Below, piece after piece: positions 43,068 to 52,008 of a stretch of 64,000 nucleotides of DNA. Source of the stretch: Mycobacterium sp. 4858 (lineage in GTDB: Bacteria > Actinomycetota > Actinomycetes > Mycobacteriales > Mycobacteriaceae); NCBI RefSeq assembly GCF_900240975.1, contig NZ_LT968776.1, forward strand, positions 2,165,482 through 2,229,481, read 5' to 3'. Below the pieces are notes generated by a model that was not told where the DNA came from, ran no database searches, and saw only the letters and a program-made list of their open reading frames with translations. The position numbers were made by a program, and so were the translations under genes. Within the stretch, counting starts at the first letter, position 1. The number at the start of each line of letters is the position of its first letter.

Positions 43068-45454
43068 CGGCTTCCCGACTGTGCTTGTTGCGCCTCGCGG
43101 CGGTGATCGGCATCGTGGCCGGCTTCGCGATGCTCACCGCGCCTGTCATGCCGCGCGCCGCCGCGGGCGAACCCGGCGTGACGCCGTTCGTCCGGGTCCG
43201 GATCGACCAGGTCACCCCGGACGTGGTCACCACGTCCAGCCCGCCCGTCGTCACCGTCAGCGGCATGGTGACCAACATCGGCGACCGCCCCGTCCGCGAC
43301 GTGATGGTCCGCCTCGAGCACGCCGGAGCGGTCACCGCGTCCGCGAGCCTGCGAACCACCCTCGACGGCGACACCGACCAGTACCAACCGGCCGCCGACT
43401 TCCTCACGGTCGCTCCCGAGCTCCAGCGCGGTCAGGAAGTCGGCTTCACGCTGTCCGCGCCGCTGCGCTCGTTGACCAAGCAGTCCTTGGGCATCGACAA
43501 ACCCGGCATCTACCCGGTCCTGGTCAACGTCAACGGCACGCCCGACTACGGCGCCCCCGCCCGTCTCGACAACGCACGATTCCTGCTGCCCGCGGTGGGC
43601 ATACCACCCGACCAGGGCGCCGATCTGGTCTCGGCCGTCGCGCCCGATACCTCTAAACCCGTGTGGCTCACCATGCTCTGGCCGCTGGCCGACCGGCCGA
43701 GGCTGGCCCCCGGCGTGCCAGGTGGCACCATCCCGGTGCGCCTGGTCGACGACGACCTCGCCACCTCCCTGGCCGGCGGCGGCCGGCTGGACATCCTGCT
43801 TTCCGCGGCGGAAGTCGCCACCAGCCACGACGTCGACCCCGACGGGGCCGTCGGCCGCGCATTGTGCCTGGCCGTCGACCCCGACCTGCTCGTCACGGTC
43901 AACGCGATGACTGCCGGCTACGTGGTGTCCGACTCGCCCGAGGGTCCCGCCCAACTTCCGGGCACCCCGACGCATCCGGGCGGAGGACAAACGGCGGCGA
44001 CGGAGTGGCTCAACCGGTTGCGCGCGCTGGCTCACCGCACCTGCGTCGCGCCGCTCCCCTACGCCCAGGCCGACCTGGACGCCCTGCAACGCGTGAACGA
44101 CCGCGGGCTGAGCGCCGCCGCCACCACCGCCGTCAACAGCATCGTCGACCGCATCCTGGACGTGCCTTCCGCCCGCGGCGCCACGCTGCTGCCCGACGGC
44201 CCGTTGACCAACCGCGCCGTCAACCTGCTCGGCGCCAACGAAAGCACCGTCGCCGTCGCCGCCGCCGACTTGTCCGCCGATGCGCAGGGATCCTCCGACG
44301 GCGCCGTCGACACCGTGCCGCGGCGGCTGTCCCCGCAGGTTGTGGTCGCCCCCTTCGACCCGGCGGTGGGCGCCGCGCTGGCCGGCGCGGGAAGCTCCCC
44401 GGCCGTCCCGACCTACCTGGACCCTTCTCTGACCGTGCGCCTCGCGCACGACTCGGCGACCGCGCGCCGCCAGGACGCCCTGGGCTCCATGTTCTGGCAC
44501 GCGTTGCGCCACGACGACGCACCGCGTACGCAGCTTCTGGTCCCACCGGCGACGTGGAACCTGCAGGCCGACGACGCCCACGTCATCCTGACGGCGCTCA
44601 CCACCGCCATCCGGTCGGGACTGGCGGTTCCCCGGCCGCTGCCGGCGGTCATCGCCGAGGCCAACCAGGCGGGACAAGACCACGCCGATCAGCCGGAAAC
44701 GGTGGGCGCCTACACGTCCGCCCGCGGGCGATTCGGCGACGACGTCACCGGCGCGATCGCCGGCCAGGTCGGCCGGCTGTGGGGCCTGACGTCGGCGCTG
44801 AGCACCGACGAACGCACCGGGCTGACCGGCATCCAGTACACCGCCCCGCTGCGCGAGGACATGCTGCGGGCGCTGAGCCAATCCGAGCCGCCCGACACCC
44901 GTAACGGGATGGCCCAGCAACGCCTTGGCGTCGTCGGCAAGACGATCAACGACCTCTTCGGTGCGGTGACCATCGTCAACCCGGGCGGCTCCTACACCCT
45001 GGCCACCGAGCACAGCCCACTGCCGCTCGCGCTGCACAACGGCCTGGCCGTTCCCATTCGCGTGCGCCTGCAGGTCGACGCCCCGCCCGGGATGACGGTC
45101 ACCGACGTCGGCCAGATCGAACTGCCGCCGGGGTACCTACCGCTGCGGGTGCCGATCGAGGTGAACTTCACCCAGCGGGTCGCCATCGACGTGACGCTGC
45201 GAACCCCCGACGGCCTGCGGCTGGGCGAACCGGTGCGCCTGTCGGTGCATTCCAACGCCTACGGCAAGGTGCTGTTCGCGATCACCATGACGGCCGCGGC
45301 CGTGCTGGTGCTGCTGGCCGGACGCCGCCTTTGGCACCGCTTCCGCGGCCAGCCCGACCGGGCCGACCTCGACCGGCCCGACCCACCCGGCACCGGATCC
45401 GCGGGCCTGCACGCGAAGGCCGACGATCGGGTCGAACAAGAGCACCGAGTATGA
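43064..45454 (+). CDS. DUF6049-family secreted/membrane protein (Rv3909-like)
   Basis: The 796-residue protein starts at GTG 43064 with a signal peptide (RLCLLRLAAVIGIVAGFAML) and ends with a transmembrane helix (VLFAITMTAAAVLVLLAG). Between these is a large extracytoplasmic region with no catalytic motif recognised. It sits between mutT4 and murJ with 4-bp overlaps on both sides, a strongly conserved order in mycobacteria that suggests cell-wall function, possibly with MurJ. Function unknown. Confidence 0.88.
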   Translation: MTASRLCLLRLAAVIGIVAGFAMLTAPVMPRAAAGEPGVTPFVRVRIDQVTPDVVTTSSPPVVTVSGMVTNIGDRPVRDVMVRLEHAGAVTASASLRTTLDGDTDQYQPAADFLTVAPELQRGQEVGFTLSAPLRSLTKQSLGIDKPGIYPVLVNVNGTPDYGAPARLDNARFLLPAVGIPPDQGADLVSAVAPDTSKPVWLTMLWPLADRPRLAPGVPGGTIPVRLVDDDLATSLAGGGRLDILLSAAEVATSHDVDPDGAVGRALCLAVDPDLLVTVNAMTAGYVVSDSPEGPAQLPGTPTHPGGGQTAATEWLNRLRALAHRTCVAPLPYAQADLDALQRVNDRGLSAAATTAVNSIVDRILDVPSARGATLLPDGPLTNRAVNLLGANESTVAVAAADLSADAQGSSDGAVDTVPRRLSPQVVVAPFDPAVGAALAGAGSSPAVPTYLDPSLTVRLAHDSATARRQDALGSMFWHALRHDDAPRTQLLVPPATWNLQADDAHVILTALTTAIRSGLAVPRPLPAVIAEANQAGQDHADQPETVGAYTSARGRFGDDVTGAIAGQVGRLWGLTSALSTDERTGLTGIQYTAPLREDMLRALSQSEPPDTRNGMAQQRLGVVGKTINDLFGAVTIVNPGGSYTLATEHSPLPLALHNGLAVPIRVRLQVDAPPGMTVTDVGQIELPPGYLPLRVPIEVNFTQRVAIDVTLRTPDGLRLGEPVRLSVHSNAYGKVLFAITMTAAAVLVLLAGRRLWHRFRGQPDRADLDRPDPPGTGSAGLHAKADDRVEQEHRV

Positions 45455-48400
45455 ATTCCGTCGACCGGCAGGCCGCACAGCGACAGCACCGCCTGCCACA
45501 GCCGCCGCGGCGGCCCCGGGTTCCCGGCTCGCCGCCCACGGGTCCCCTACCTCCAGTCCCCGCGGGCGTCGATCGCCGGCGGCCCGAGCTGTCCGACGCC
45601 GCCCTGGTGTCGCGGTCCTGGGCGATGGCCTTCGCCACGCTGGTAAGCCGGCTCACCGGGTTCGCCCGGGTCGTGCTGCTGGCGGCCATCCTCGGCGCCG
45701 CGCTGTCCAGCGCCTTCTCGGTGGCCAACCAGTTACCGAACCTGGTGGCCGCGCTGGTGCTGGAGGCGACCTTCACTGCCATCTTCGTGCCGGTGCTGGC
45801 CCGCGCCGAGCAGAGCGACCCCGACGGCGGCGCGGCGTTCGTGCGCCGGCTGGTCACGCTGACCACCGCGCTGCTGCTGGTGGCGACCGTATTGTCCGTG
45901 CTCGCCGCGCCGCTGCTGGTGCGGCTCATGCTCGGCCGCGACCCGCAGGTCAACGAGCCGCTGACCACCGCCTTCGCCTACCTGCTGCTCCCCCAGGTGC
46001 TCGCGTACGGGCTCACGTCGGTATTCATGGCGATCCTGAACACGCGCAACGTGTTCGGGCCTACGGCCTGGGCGCCGGTGGTCAACAACGTCGTCGCCCT
46101 GGCGACCCTCGCGGTGTACGCGGCCGTCCCCGGCGAACTCTCCGTCGACCCCGTCCGGATGGGCAACACCAAGCTGCTGGTCCTCGGCATCGGCACCACG
46201 CTGGGCGTCTTCGCGCAAACCGCCGTCCTGCTGGTGGCGCTGCGCAGACAACGCATCGACCTACGCCCCCTGTGGGGAATCGACGACCGCCTCAAGCGCT
46301 TCGGCACCATGGCCGCCGCGATGGTGCTCTACGTGTTGATCAGCCAGCTCGGCTTGGTGGTCGGCAACCAGATCGCCAGCACGGCCGCCGCCTCCGGCCC
46401 GGCGATCTACAACTACACCTGGCTGGTCCTCATGCTGCCGTTCGGCATGATCGGCGTCACCGTCCTGACCGTGGTCATGCCGCGGCTGAGCCGCAACGCC
46501 GCCGCCGACGACACCGCGGCCGTGCTCGCCGACCTGTCGTTGGCCACCCGCCTGACATTGATCACGCTGATCCCGATCGTGGCCTTCATGACCGTCGGCG
46601 GTCCCGCGATCGGCAGCGCACTGTTCGCCTATGGCCACTTCGGTGGGGTCGACGCCGGGTACCTGGGCGCCGCGATCGCCCTGTCGGCGTTCACGCTGAT
46701 CCCCTACGGCCTGGTGCTGCTCCAGCTGCGCGTCTTCTACGCACGCGAGCAGCCCTGGACGCCGATCGTGATCATCCTCGTCATCACGGCCGTCAAGATC
46801 GTCGGATCCGTGCTGGCGCCGCACGGCACCCATGACCCCAAGCTGGTGGCCGGATACCTGGGGCTGGCGAACGGCCTCGGCTTTGTGGCGGGCGCGATCA
46901 TCGGTTACCTCCTGTTGCGGCACACCCTGCTGCCCACCGGCGGCCACCTGATCGGCAGGGGTGAGCTGCGCACCATCCTGGTGACGATCACCGCCTCCAT
47001 GCTGGCCGGACTGGTGGCCCACGTGGCCGACCGGCTGCTGCGGCTCGATCTGCTGACCGCGCACGGCGGCGGCGCGGGCTCGTTACTGCGCCTGCTCATC
47101 CTGGCGGTCATCATGCTGCCGATCATGGCCGCGGTCATGCTGCGCGCACACGTCCCGGAGGCCCAGGCCGCCCTGGACGCCGTCCGGCGCCGCCTCGGCG
47201 GCCGCATGCCGGTTCCCCGTAAACCGGTGACAGCGGATCGATCGTCTCGCCGGTCCCCGGTCACGTACCCTGAGCAGAGGAATTCGTCCCCGCCTGGGGT
47301 AAATGCGGTCCAGGAGCCGATCCGGCGCAGACCTCCGGAGCGGGCAACCCGAGCCCGGATAGCGAAAGGACCGGAGGTGACCGACCGCCCTGTCGAGAGC
47401 GCCGCGTCGGGTGCCGAGCTGCCACGACCGGTCGCCGACGACTTCCAACCCGACATCCCGGCCGGCCGTGAGCCCGAGCCGCCGACGTCGCGTCCGTCCG
47501 ACCAGCGCAACGGCGACGTCGCGCATGACGCGCGGCGCGGGCCCGCCCCGTTCGACGCGCCCCGCGACCGCGGAGGGGATCCGCCCGGAGACGACGTCCA
47601 TCTGGTCCCCGGGGCCCGCATCGCCGGTGGCCGCTACCGGCTGTTGGTCTTCCACGGCGGCGCCCCGCCCCTGCAGTTCTGGCAGGCCCTGGACACCGCC
47701 CTGGACCGACAGGTCGCGCTGACCTTCGTCGACCCCGACGGGGCGTTGCCCGACGACGTGCTGCAGGAGATCCTGTCCCGCACCCTGCGGCTCAGCCGCA
47801 TCGACAAGCCGGGCATCGCCCGGGTGCTCGACGTGGTCCACACCGGCCACGGCGGCCTGGTGGTCTCCGAGTGGGTGCGGGGCGGTTCGCTGCAGGAGGT
47901 GGCCGACACCGCGCCGTCTCCGGTCGGCGCCGTGCGGGCCATGCAGTCGCTGGCGGCGGCCGCTGACGCGGCCCACCGGGCGGGCGTCGCGCTGTCGATC
48001 GACCACCCGAGCCGGGTTCGCGTCAGCATCGAGGGCGACGTCGTACTCGCCTACCCGGCGACCATGCCCGACGCCAACCCGCAGGGTGACATCCGCGGTA
48101 TCGGCGCCGCGCTGTATGCCTTGCTGGTCAATCGCTGGCCGCTCACGGAGTCGAGCGTGCGTAGCGGCCTGGCCCCGGCCGAGCGCGACTCGGCGGGCCA
48201 GCCGGTCGAACCGATGGTCATCGACCGCGAGATCCCCTTCCAGATTTCGGCCGTCGCGGTGCGGGCGGTCCAAGAGGATGGCGGGATACGCAGCGCCTCA
48301 ACGCTTTTGAACTTGCTCCAGCAAGCGACCGCGGTGGCCGACCGGACCGAGGTGCTGGGCCCGATCGATGATTCGCCGTCGCCGGCCGCCCCCCGCGTCG

Positions 48401-49074
48401 CCCCCGATCAAGACGAAGGCGCAATCCTGGCGCGCCGGCGCCGCAACGTGTTGATCGGCGTCGGCGCGGGCCTCGTCGTGATCGTGGTAGCGCTGTTGGT
48501 CCTGGCGTCGGTGGTGAGCAAGATCTTCGGCAACGTCGGCGGCGGCCTGAACAAGGACGAGCTCGGGCTCAACGGCCCCTCCTCGTCCACCTCGTCGTCC
48601 GCCCCGAGTTCCGCGGCCTCCGGCAGCATCGTCAAACCGATCAAGGCGACCGTCTACTCCCCCGACGGCGATGCCGACAACGCGGGCACGGCCGGCCAGG
48701 CCATCGACGGTGACCCGTCCACCGCCTGGGCGACCGAGGTCTACACCGACGCCGTCCCGTTCCCGAGCTTCAAGCAGGGCGAAGGCCTGATGCTGCAGCT
48801 GCCCAACCCGACCGTGGTCGGACAGGTCACCATCGACACGCCCAGCACCGGTACCAAGGTCGAGATCCGCTCGTCGGCGACGGCGTCGCCGGCCACCCTC
48901 AACGACACCACCGTGCTCGCGCAGGCCTTCACGCTCAAGCCCGGCCACAACGTCATCCCGGTCCGGGCAGGCTCCCCCACGTCGAACCTGCTGGTGTGGA
49001 TCTCCACCCTCGGGACGACGAACGGTAAGAGCCAGGCGGGCTTCTTCGAGATCACGGTCCAGGCCGCGTCCTGA
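45451..49074 (+). CDS. murJ: Lipid II flippase MurJ with pseudokinase domain
   Basis: The 1207-residue protein has a Pro-rich N-terminus, then the MurJ/MviN core of about 14 transmembrane helices (starting ARVVLLAAILGAALSSAF-like segments, to about residue 570), a charged linker, an intracellular pseudokinase (VPGARIAGGRYRLLVFHGG, about residues 720-970), a single transmembrane helix near residue 1000 and an extracytoplasmic C-terminal beta domain. The kinase-like domain lacks the HRD and DFG catalytic triplets. In M. tuberculosis, phosphorylation of this pseudokinase by PknB recruits FhaA. The ATG at 45451 overlaps the upstream stop (ATGA). Confidence 0.93.
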   Translation: MNSVDRQAAQRQHRLPQPPRRPRVPGSPPTGPLPPVPAGVDRRRPELSDAALVSRSWAMAFATLVSRLTGFARVVLLAAILGAALSSAFSVANQLPNLVAALVLEATFTAIFVPVLARAEQSDPDGGAAFVRRLVTLTTALLLVATVLSVLAAPLLVRLMLGRDPQVNEPLTTAFAYLLLPQVLAYGLTSVFMAILNTRNVFGPTAWAPVVNNVVALATLAVYAAVPGELSVDPVRMGNTKLLVLGIGTTLGVFAQTAVLLVALRRQRIDLRPLWGIDDRLKRFGTMAAAMVLYVLISQLGLVVGNQIASTAAASGPAIYNYTWLVLMLPFGMIGVTVLTVVMPRLSRNAAADDTAAVLADLSLATRLTLITLIPIVAFMTVGGPAIGSALFAYGHFGGVDAGYLGAAIALSAFTLIPYGLVLLQLRVFYAREQPWTPIVIILVITAVKIVGSVLAPHGTHDPKLVAGYLGLANGLGFVAGAIIGYLLLRHTLLPTGGHLIGRGELRTILVTITASMLAGLVAHVADRLLRLDLLTAHGGGAGSLLRLLILAVIMLPIMAAVMLRAHVPEAQAALDAVRRRLGGRMPVPRKPVTADRSSRRSPVTYPEQRNSSPPGVNAVQEPIRRRPPERATRARIAKGPEVTDRPVESAASGAELPRPVADDFQPDIPAGREPEPPTSRPSDQRNGDVAHDARRGPAPFDAPRDRGGDPPGDDVHLVPGARIAGGRYRLLVFHGGAPPLQFWQALDTALDRQVALTFVDPDGALPDDVLQEILSRTLRLSRIDKPGIARVLDVVHTGHGGLVVSEWVRGGSLQEVADTAPSPVGAVRAMQSLAAAADAAHRAGVALSIDHPSRVRVSIEGDVVLAYPATMPDANPQGDIRGIGAALYALLVNRWPLTESSVRSGLAPAERDSAGQPVEPMVIDREIPFQISAVAVRAVQEDGGIRSASTLLNLLQQATAVADRTEVLGPIDDSPSPAAPRVAPDQDEGAILARRRRNVLIGVGAGLVVIVVALLVLASVVSKIFGNVGGGLNKDELGLNGPSSSTSSSAPSSAASGSIVKPIKATVYSPDGDADNAGTAGQAIDGDPSTAWATEVYTDAVPFPSFKQGEGLMLQLPNPTVVGQVTIDTPSTGTKVEIRSSATASPATLNDTTVLAQAFTLKPGHNVIPVRAGSPTSNLLVWISTLGTTNGKSQAGFFEITVQAAS

Positions 49075-49142
49075 CGGACGGCGCTCACACCGCCGTGCCG
49101 CGGTGAAGTGCCGCCCCGCAGCCGATTGGATACTGTCCGGCC

Positions 49143-49754
49143 GTGGGCTCCCGGGGAGACATTCAGCGCGAACGTAGCGACGCCGAGCTGCTGGCAGCCC
49201 ACGTCGCCGGCGACCGTCACGCCTTCCGGGAGTTGTTCCTTCGCCACCAACGACAGCTGCACCGGCTGGCCCGCCTCACGACGCGCACGCCCGAAGATGC
49301 CGAGGACGCGCTGCAGGACGCAATGCTTTCGGCCCACCGCGGCGCGGGCGCGTTCCGGCATGACGCCGCCGTCGGCAGCTGGCTGCACCGCATCGTCGTC
49401 AACGCCTGTCTGGACCGGTTGCGGCGCACGAAGGCCCACCCCACCGTCCCGCTCGAGGACGTCTTCCCGGTGCCCGATCGGACAACCCAGGTCGAGACCG
49501 CGATGGTGGTGCAGCGCGCCTTGATGCGGCTTCCCGTCGAGCAGCGGGCGGCCGTGGTGGCCGTCGACATGCAGGGCTACTCGGTCGCCGACACCGCCGC
49601 GCTGCTGGGCGTCGCCGAAGGCACCGTCAAGAGCCGCTGCGCGCGGGCCCGGGTGCGCCTCGCCGAGCTGCTCGGCTACCTCAAAACCGTCTCCGACCCG
49701 GCCCCGCCCGTGGCCGTCAAGCAGCGCATGACGGACACTGGGGCGGATGGATGA
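49143..49754 (+). CDS. sigM: ECF RNA polymerase sigma factor SigM
   Basis: The 203-residue protein has ECF sigma region 2 (ELFLRHQRQLHRLARLTTRT, EDALQDAML) and region 4 helix-turn-helix (QGYSVADTAALLGVAEGTVK). GTG at 49143 is the start by position. It directs transcription of stress and secretion genes in mycobacteria. The downstream gene, overlapping by 8 bp (49747-49754), encodes its anti-sigma factor, which is frameshifted here. Confidence 0.93.
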   Translation: MGSRGDIQRERSDAELLAAHVAGDRHAFRELFLRHQRQLHRLARLTTRTPEDAEDALQDAMLSAHRGAGAFRHDAAVGSWLHRIVVNACLDRLRRTKAHPTVPLEDVFPVPDRTTQVETAMVVQRALMRLPVEQRAAVVAVDMQGYSVADTAALLGVAEGTVKSRCARARVRLAELLGYLKTVSDPAPPVAVKQRMTDTGADG

Positions 49755-50425
49755 AGCCGACCACCAAGCCGACGAACCGCCCCTGACGGCCGAGCTTCTT
49801 GCCGACCTGCAGGCCGGCCTGCTGGACGACGAATCCGCGGCCCGCCTGCGCCAACGGGTTCGCAACGACCCGGAGGCCCAGCAGATGCTGCGCGCCCTCA
49901 ATCGAGTGCGGTGCGACGTCGCCACCCTTGGCGCCGAACCGGCACCCGACGTCGCGCCGGAGGTCACCGCCCGGATTTCGGCGGCGCTCGAATCCGCGGA
50001 GGCGGGCCCGCCCGCCGCGCACTCGGCTCGGCCGCGGGCGCGGCCCGGGCGCGTGGTGGCCGCGGTGGCCGGCGTCGCCGCGATGCTCGCGGCGATCGGC
50101 GTGGGAACCGCGGCGCATCACGGTGTCCACGCCGCCCATGGTGATCCCTCTGTCGCAGCAGGAGATCCTCGGCCTGCTCACCCAAACCGCGGACTACGGC
50201 CCGCTCGGCGACCCGGCCCGGCGCGCCTCATGCCTAACCGGTCTCGGTTATCCGTCGGCGACACAGGTGCTGGGCGCGCGCCGGGTGGAGATCAACGCCC
50301 GCCCCGGCGTCGTGCTGGTGGTGCCCGGTGACAGTCCGCACACCCTCGCGGTCTACGCCGTCGCGCTCAACTGCAACGCCGCCGATACCGGCTTGTTGGC
50401 CAGCACCCAGGTCCCGGGCCCTTAG
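49747..50425 (+). pseudogene. Anti-sigma-M factor (Rv3912/RsmA-like), frameshifted
   Basis: Frame 1, from ATG 49747, encodes the cytosolic anti-sigma domain (LLADLQAGLLDDESAARLRQ) and a transmembrane helix (RVVAAVAGVAAMLAAIGVGT). After about 50115 frame 1 gives an Arg/Pro-rich tail to a stop at 50331. Frame +1 instead carries the expected extracytoplasmic domain: ITVSTPPMVIPLSQQEILGL, then SCLTGLGYPSATQVLGA, and AADTGLLASTQVPGP to the stop at 50425. The ITVS and AADTGLLAST segments match what I recall of Rv3912. An indel near 50113-50118 therefore separates the membrane anchor from the sensor domain. The truncated product may still bind SigM, but its regulation would change. Confidence 0.75.
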
Positions 50426-50452
50426 GGTGATGCACGGGTGTCCGACGCGCCG

Positions 50453-50479
50453 GGGAACAGCGGTGCCTACGCTGGCGTT
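50453..50479 (+). promoter_or_regulatory. ECF-type (sigma H/E/M-like) promoter of trxB
   Basis: GGGAAC at 50453-50458 and CGTT at 50476-50479 are separated by 17 bp, matching the GGAA(C/T) -35 and CGTT -10 pattern of mycobacterial ECF sigma factors. trxB2 is known to be sigma-H-dependent in M. tuberculosis. The trxB start at 50516 is 37 bp downstream, consistent with a leader. Confidence 0.65.
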
Positions 50480-50515
50480 TGTAGAAATCCAGGGACGATC
50501 GTTTGGAAGGGTTCT

Positions 50516-51523
50516 ATGACCGCCGACACTGTGCACGACGTGATCATCATCGGTTCGGGGCCTGCCGGGTACACCGCGGCGCTGTATACGGCCCGGGCGC
50601 AGCTGGCGCCGGTGGTGTTCGAGGGGACGTCGTTCGGTGGGGCGTTGATGACCACCACCGAGGTGGAGAATTTTCCCGGGTTTCGCGACGGCATCACCGG
50701 CCCGGAGTTGATGGATCAGATGCGGGAACAAGCCCTGCGTTTCGGGGCCGATCTGCGGATGGAAGACGTCGAGTCGGTGTCGCTGGACGGGCCGGTCAAG
50801 TCGGTCACGACCGCCGAGGGCGAGACCGTCCGCGCCCGGTCGGTGATCTTGGCCATGGGCGCGGCGGCGCGCTACCTGGGGGTGCCCGGTGAGCAGGAGC
50901 TGCTGGGGCGGGGCGTGAGCTCGTGTGCGACCTGTGACGGGTTCTTCTTCAAGGATCAAGACATCGCGGTCATCGGTGGTGGCGACTCGGCGATGGAGGA
51001 AGCCACCTTCCTGACCCGGTTCGCGCGCAGCGTCACCCTGGTGCACCGCCGCGACGAATTCCGCGCCTCGCGCATCATGCTCGAACGCGCCCGGGCGAAC
51101 GAGAAGATCACCATCCTGACCAACAAGGCCGTGCTGGGGGTCGACGGGGATCAGACGGTGACGGGTTTGCGGATGCGCGACACCGTCACCGGGGAGCAAT
51201 CCACCCTGCCGGTCACCGGTGTCTTCGTGGCGATCGGCCACGACCCACGCTCGGAGCTGGTACGCGACCTCCTCGACACCGACCCCGAGGGTTACGTGTT
51301 GGTCCAGGGCCGCACCACCGCCACCTCGATCGAGGGGGTGTTCGCCGCCGGCGACTTGGTGGACCGCACCTACCGCCAGGCCATCACCGCCGCCGGCAGT
51401 GGTTGCTCGGCGGCCATCGACGCCGAACGCTGGCTGGCCGACCACGTCGAATCGAGTTCGGCCGCCCAGAGTGACGCCACCGAATTTCCTGGCAGTACCG
51501 AGATGATTGGAGCACCTCAATGA
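50516..51523 (+). CDS. trxB: Thioredoxin reductase
   Basis: The 335-residue protein has the FAD-binding IIGSGPAGYTAAL (residues 10-22), the redox motif CATCDG (near residue 138) and NADPH-binding VIGGGDSAMEEA (near residue 153). It reduces thioredoxin with NADPH. The ATG at 50516 has GGAAGG upstream. Its stop overlaps the ATG of the thioredoxin gene by 4 bp. An ECF-type promoter lies just upstream. Confidence 0.95.
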   Translation: MTADTVHDVIIIGSGPAGYTAALYTARAQLAPVVFEGTSFGGALMTTTEVENFPGFRDGITGPELMDQMREQALRFGADLRMEDVESVSLDGPVKSVTTAEGETVRARSVILAMGAAARYLGVPGEQELLGRGVSSCATCDGFFFKDQDIAVIGGGDSAMEEATFLTRFARSVTLVHRRDEFRASRIMLERARANEKITILTNKAVLGVDGDQTVTGLRMRDTVTGEQSTLPVTGVFVAIGHDPRSELVRDLLDTDPEGYVLVQGRTTATSIEGVFAAGDLVDRTYRQAITAAGSGCSAAIDAERWLADHVESSSAAQSDATEFPGSTEMIGAPQ

Positions 51524-51873
51524 CCGATGCCGAAAAAGCCGGGGCCACAATCGAAGTCTCTGACGCATCCTTCTCCACGGAGGTGCTGTCCAGCAATAAG
51601 CCTGTGCTGGTTGACTTTTGGGCGACATGGTGCGGGCCCTGCAAGATGGTGGCGCCGGTTCTCGAAGAAATCGCCAGCGAGCGGGCCGCGCAGCTCACCG
51701 TGGCCAAGCTCGACGTGGACGCCAATCCGGTGACCGCACGTGACTTCCAAGTCGTGTCGATCCCCACGATGATCCTGTTCAAGGACGGCCAGCCGGTCAA
51801 GCGGATCGTCGGCGCCAAAGGCAAGGCCGCCCTGCTGCGTGAACTCTCGGACGCGGTGCCCAACCTCAGCTGA
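51520..51873 (+). CDS. trxA: Thioredoxin
   Basis: A 117-residue thioredoxin with the active site WATWCGPCKMV (near residue 34) and the cis-Pro segment SIPTMILFKDG. It acts with the adjacent reductase in disulfide reduction. It is the ortholog of Rv3914, named trxA or trxC in different databases. ATGA overlap with trxB shows coupled translation. Confidence 0.94.
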   Translation: MTDAEKAGATIEVSDASFSTEVLSSNKPVLVDFWATWCGPCKMVAPVLEEIASERAAQLTVAKLDVDANPVTARDFQVVSIPTMILFKDGQPVKRIVGAKGKAALLRELSDAVPNLS

Positions 51874-52008
51874 TCGCGGTTTGAATTCTCCGCACCACCT
51901 CCCCACGTTCGGCCTGGGGTTTTCCCGAATCTGCGATGCGTCTGCGACAATAACGGTTAGCTGTTGCCCAGATGCGAGCCTGTCAGTGTGTCCCGGAGGG
52001 CCTTTGGT

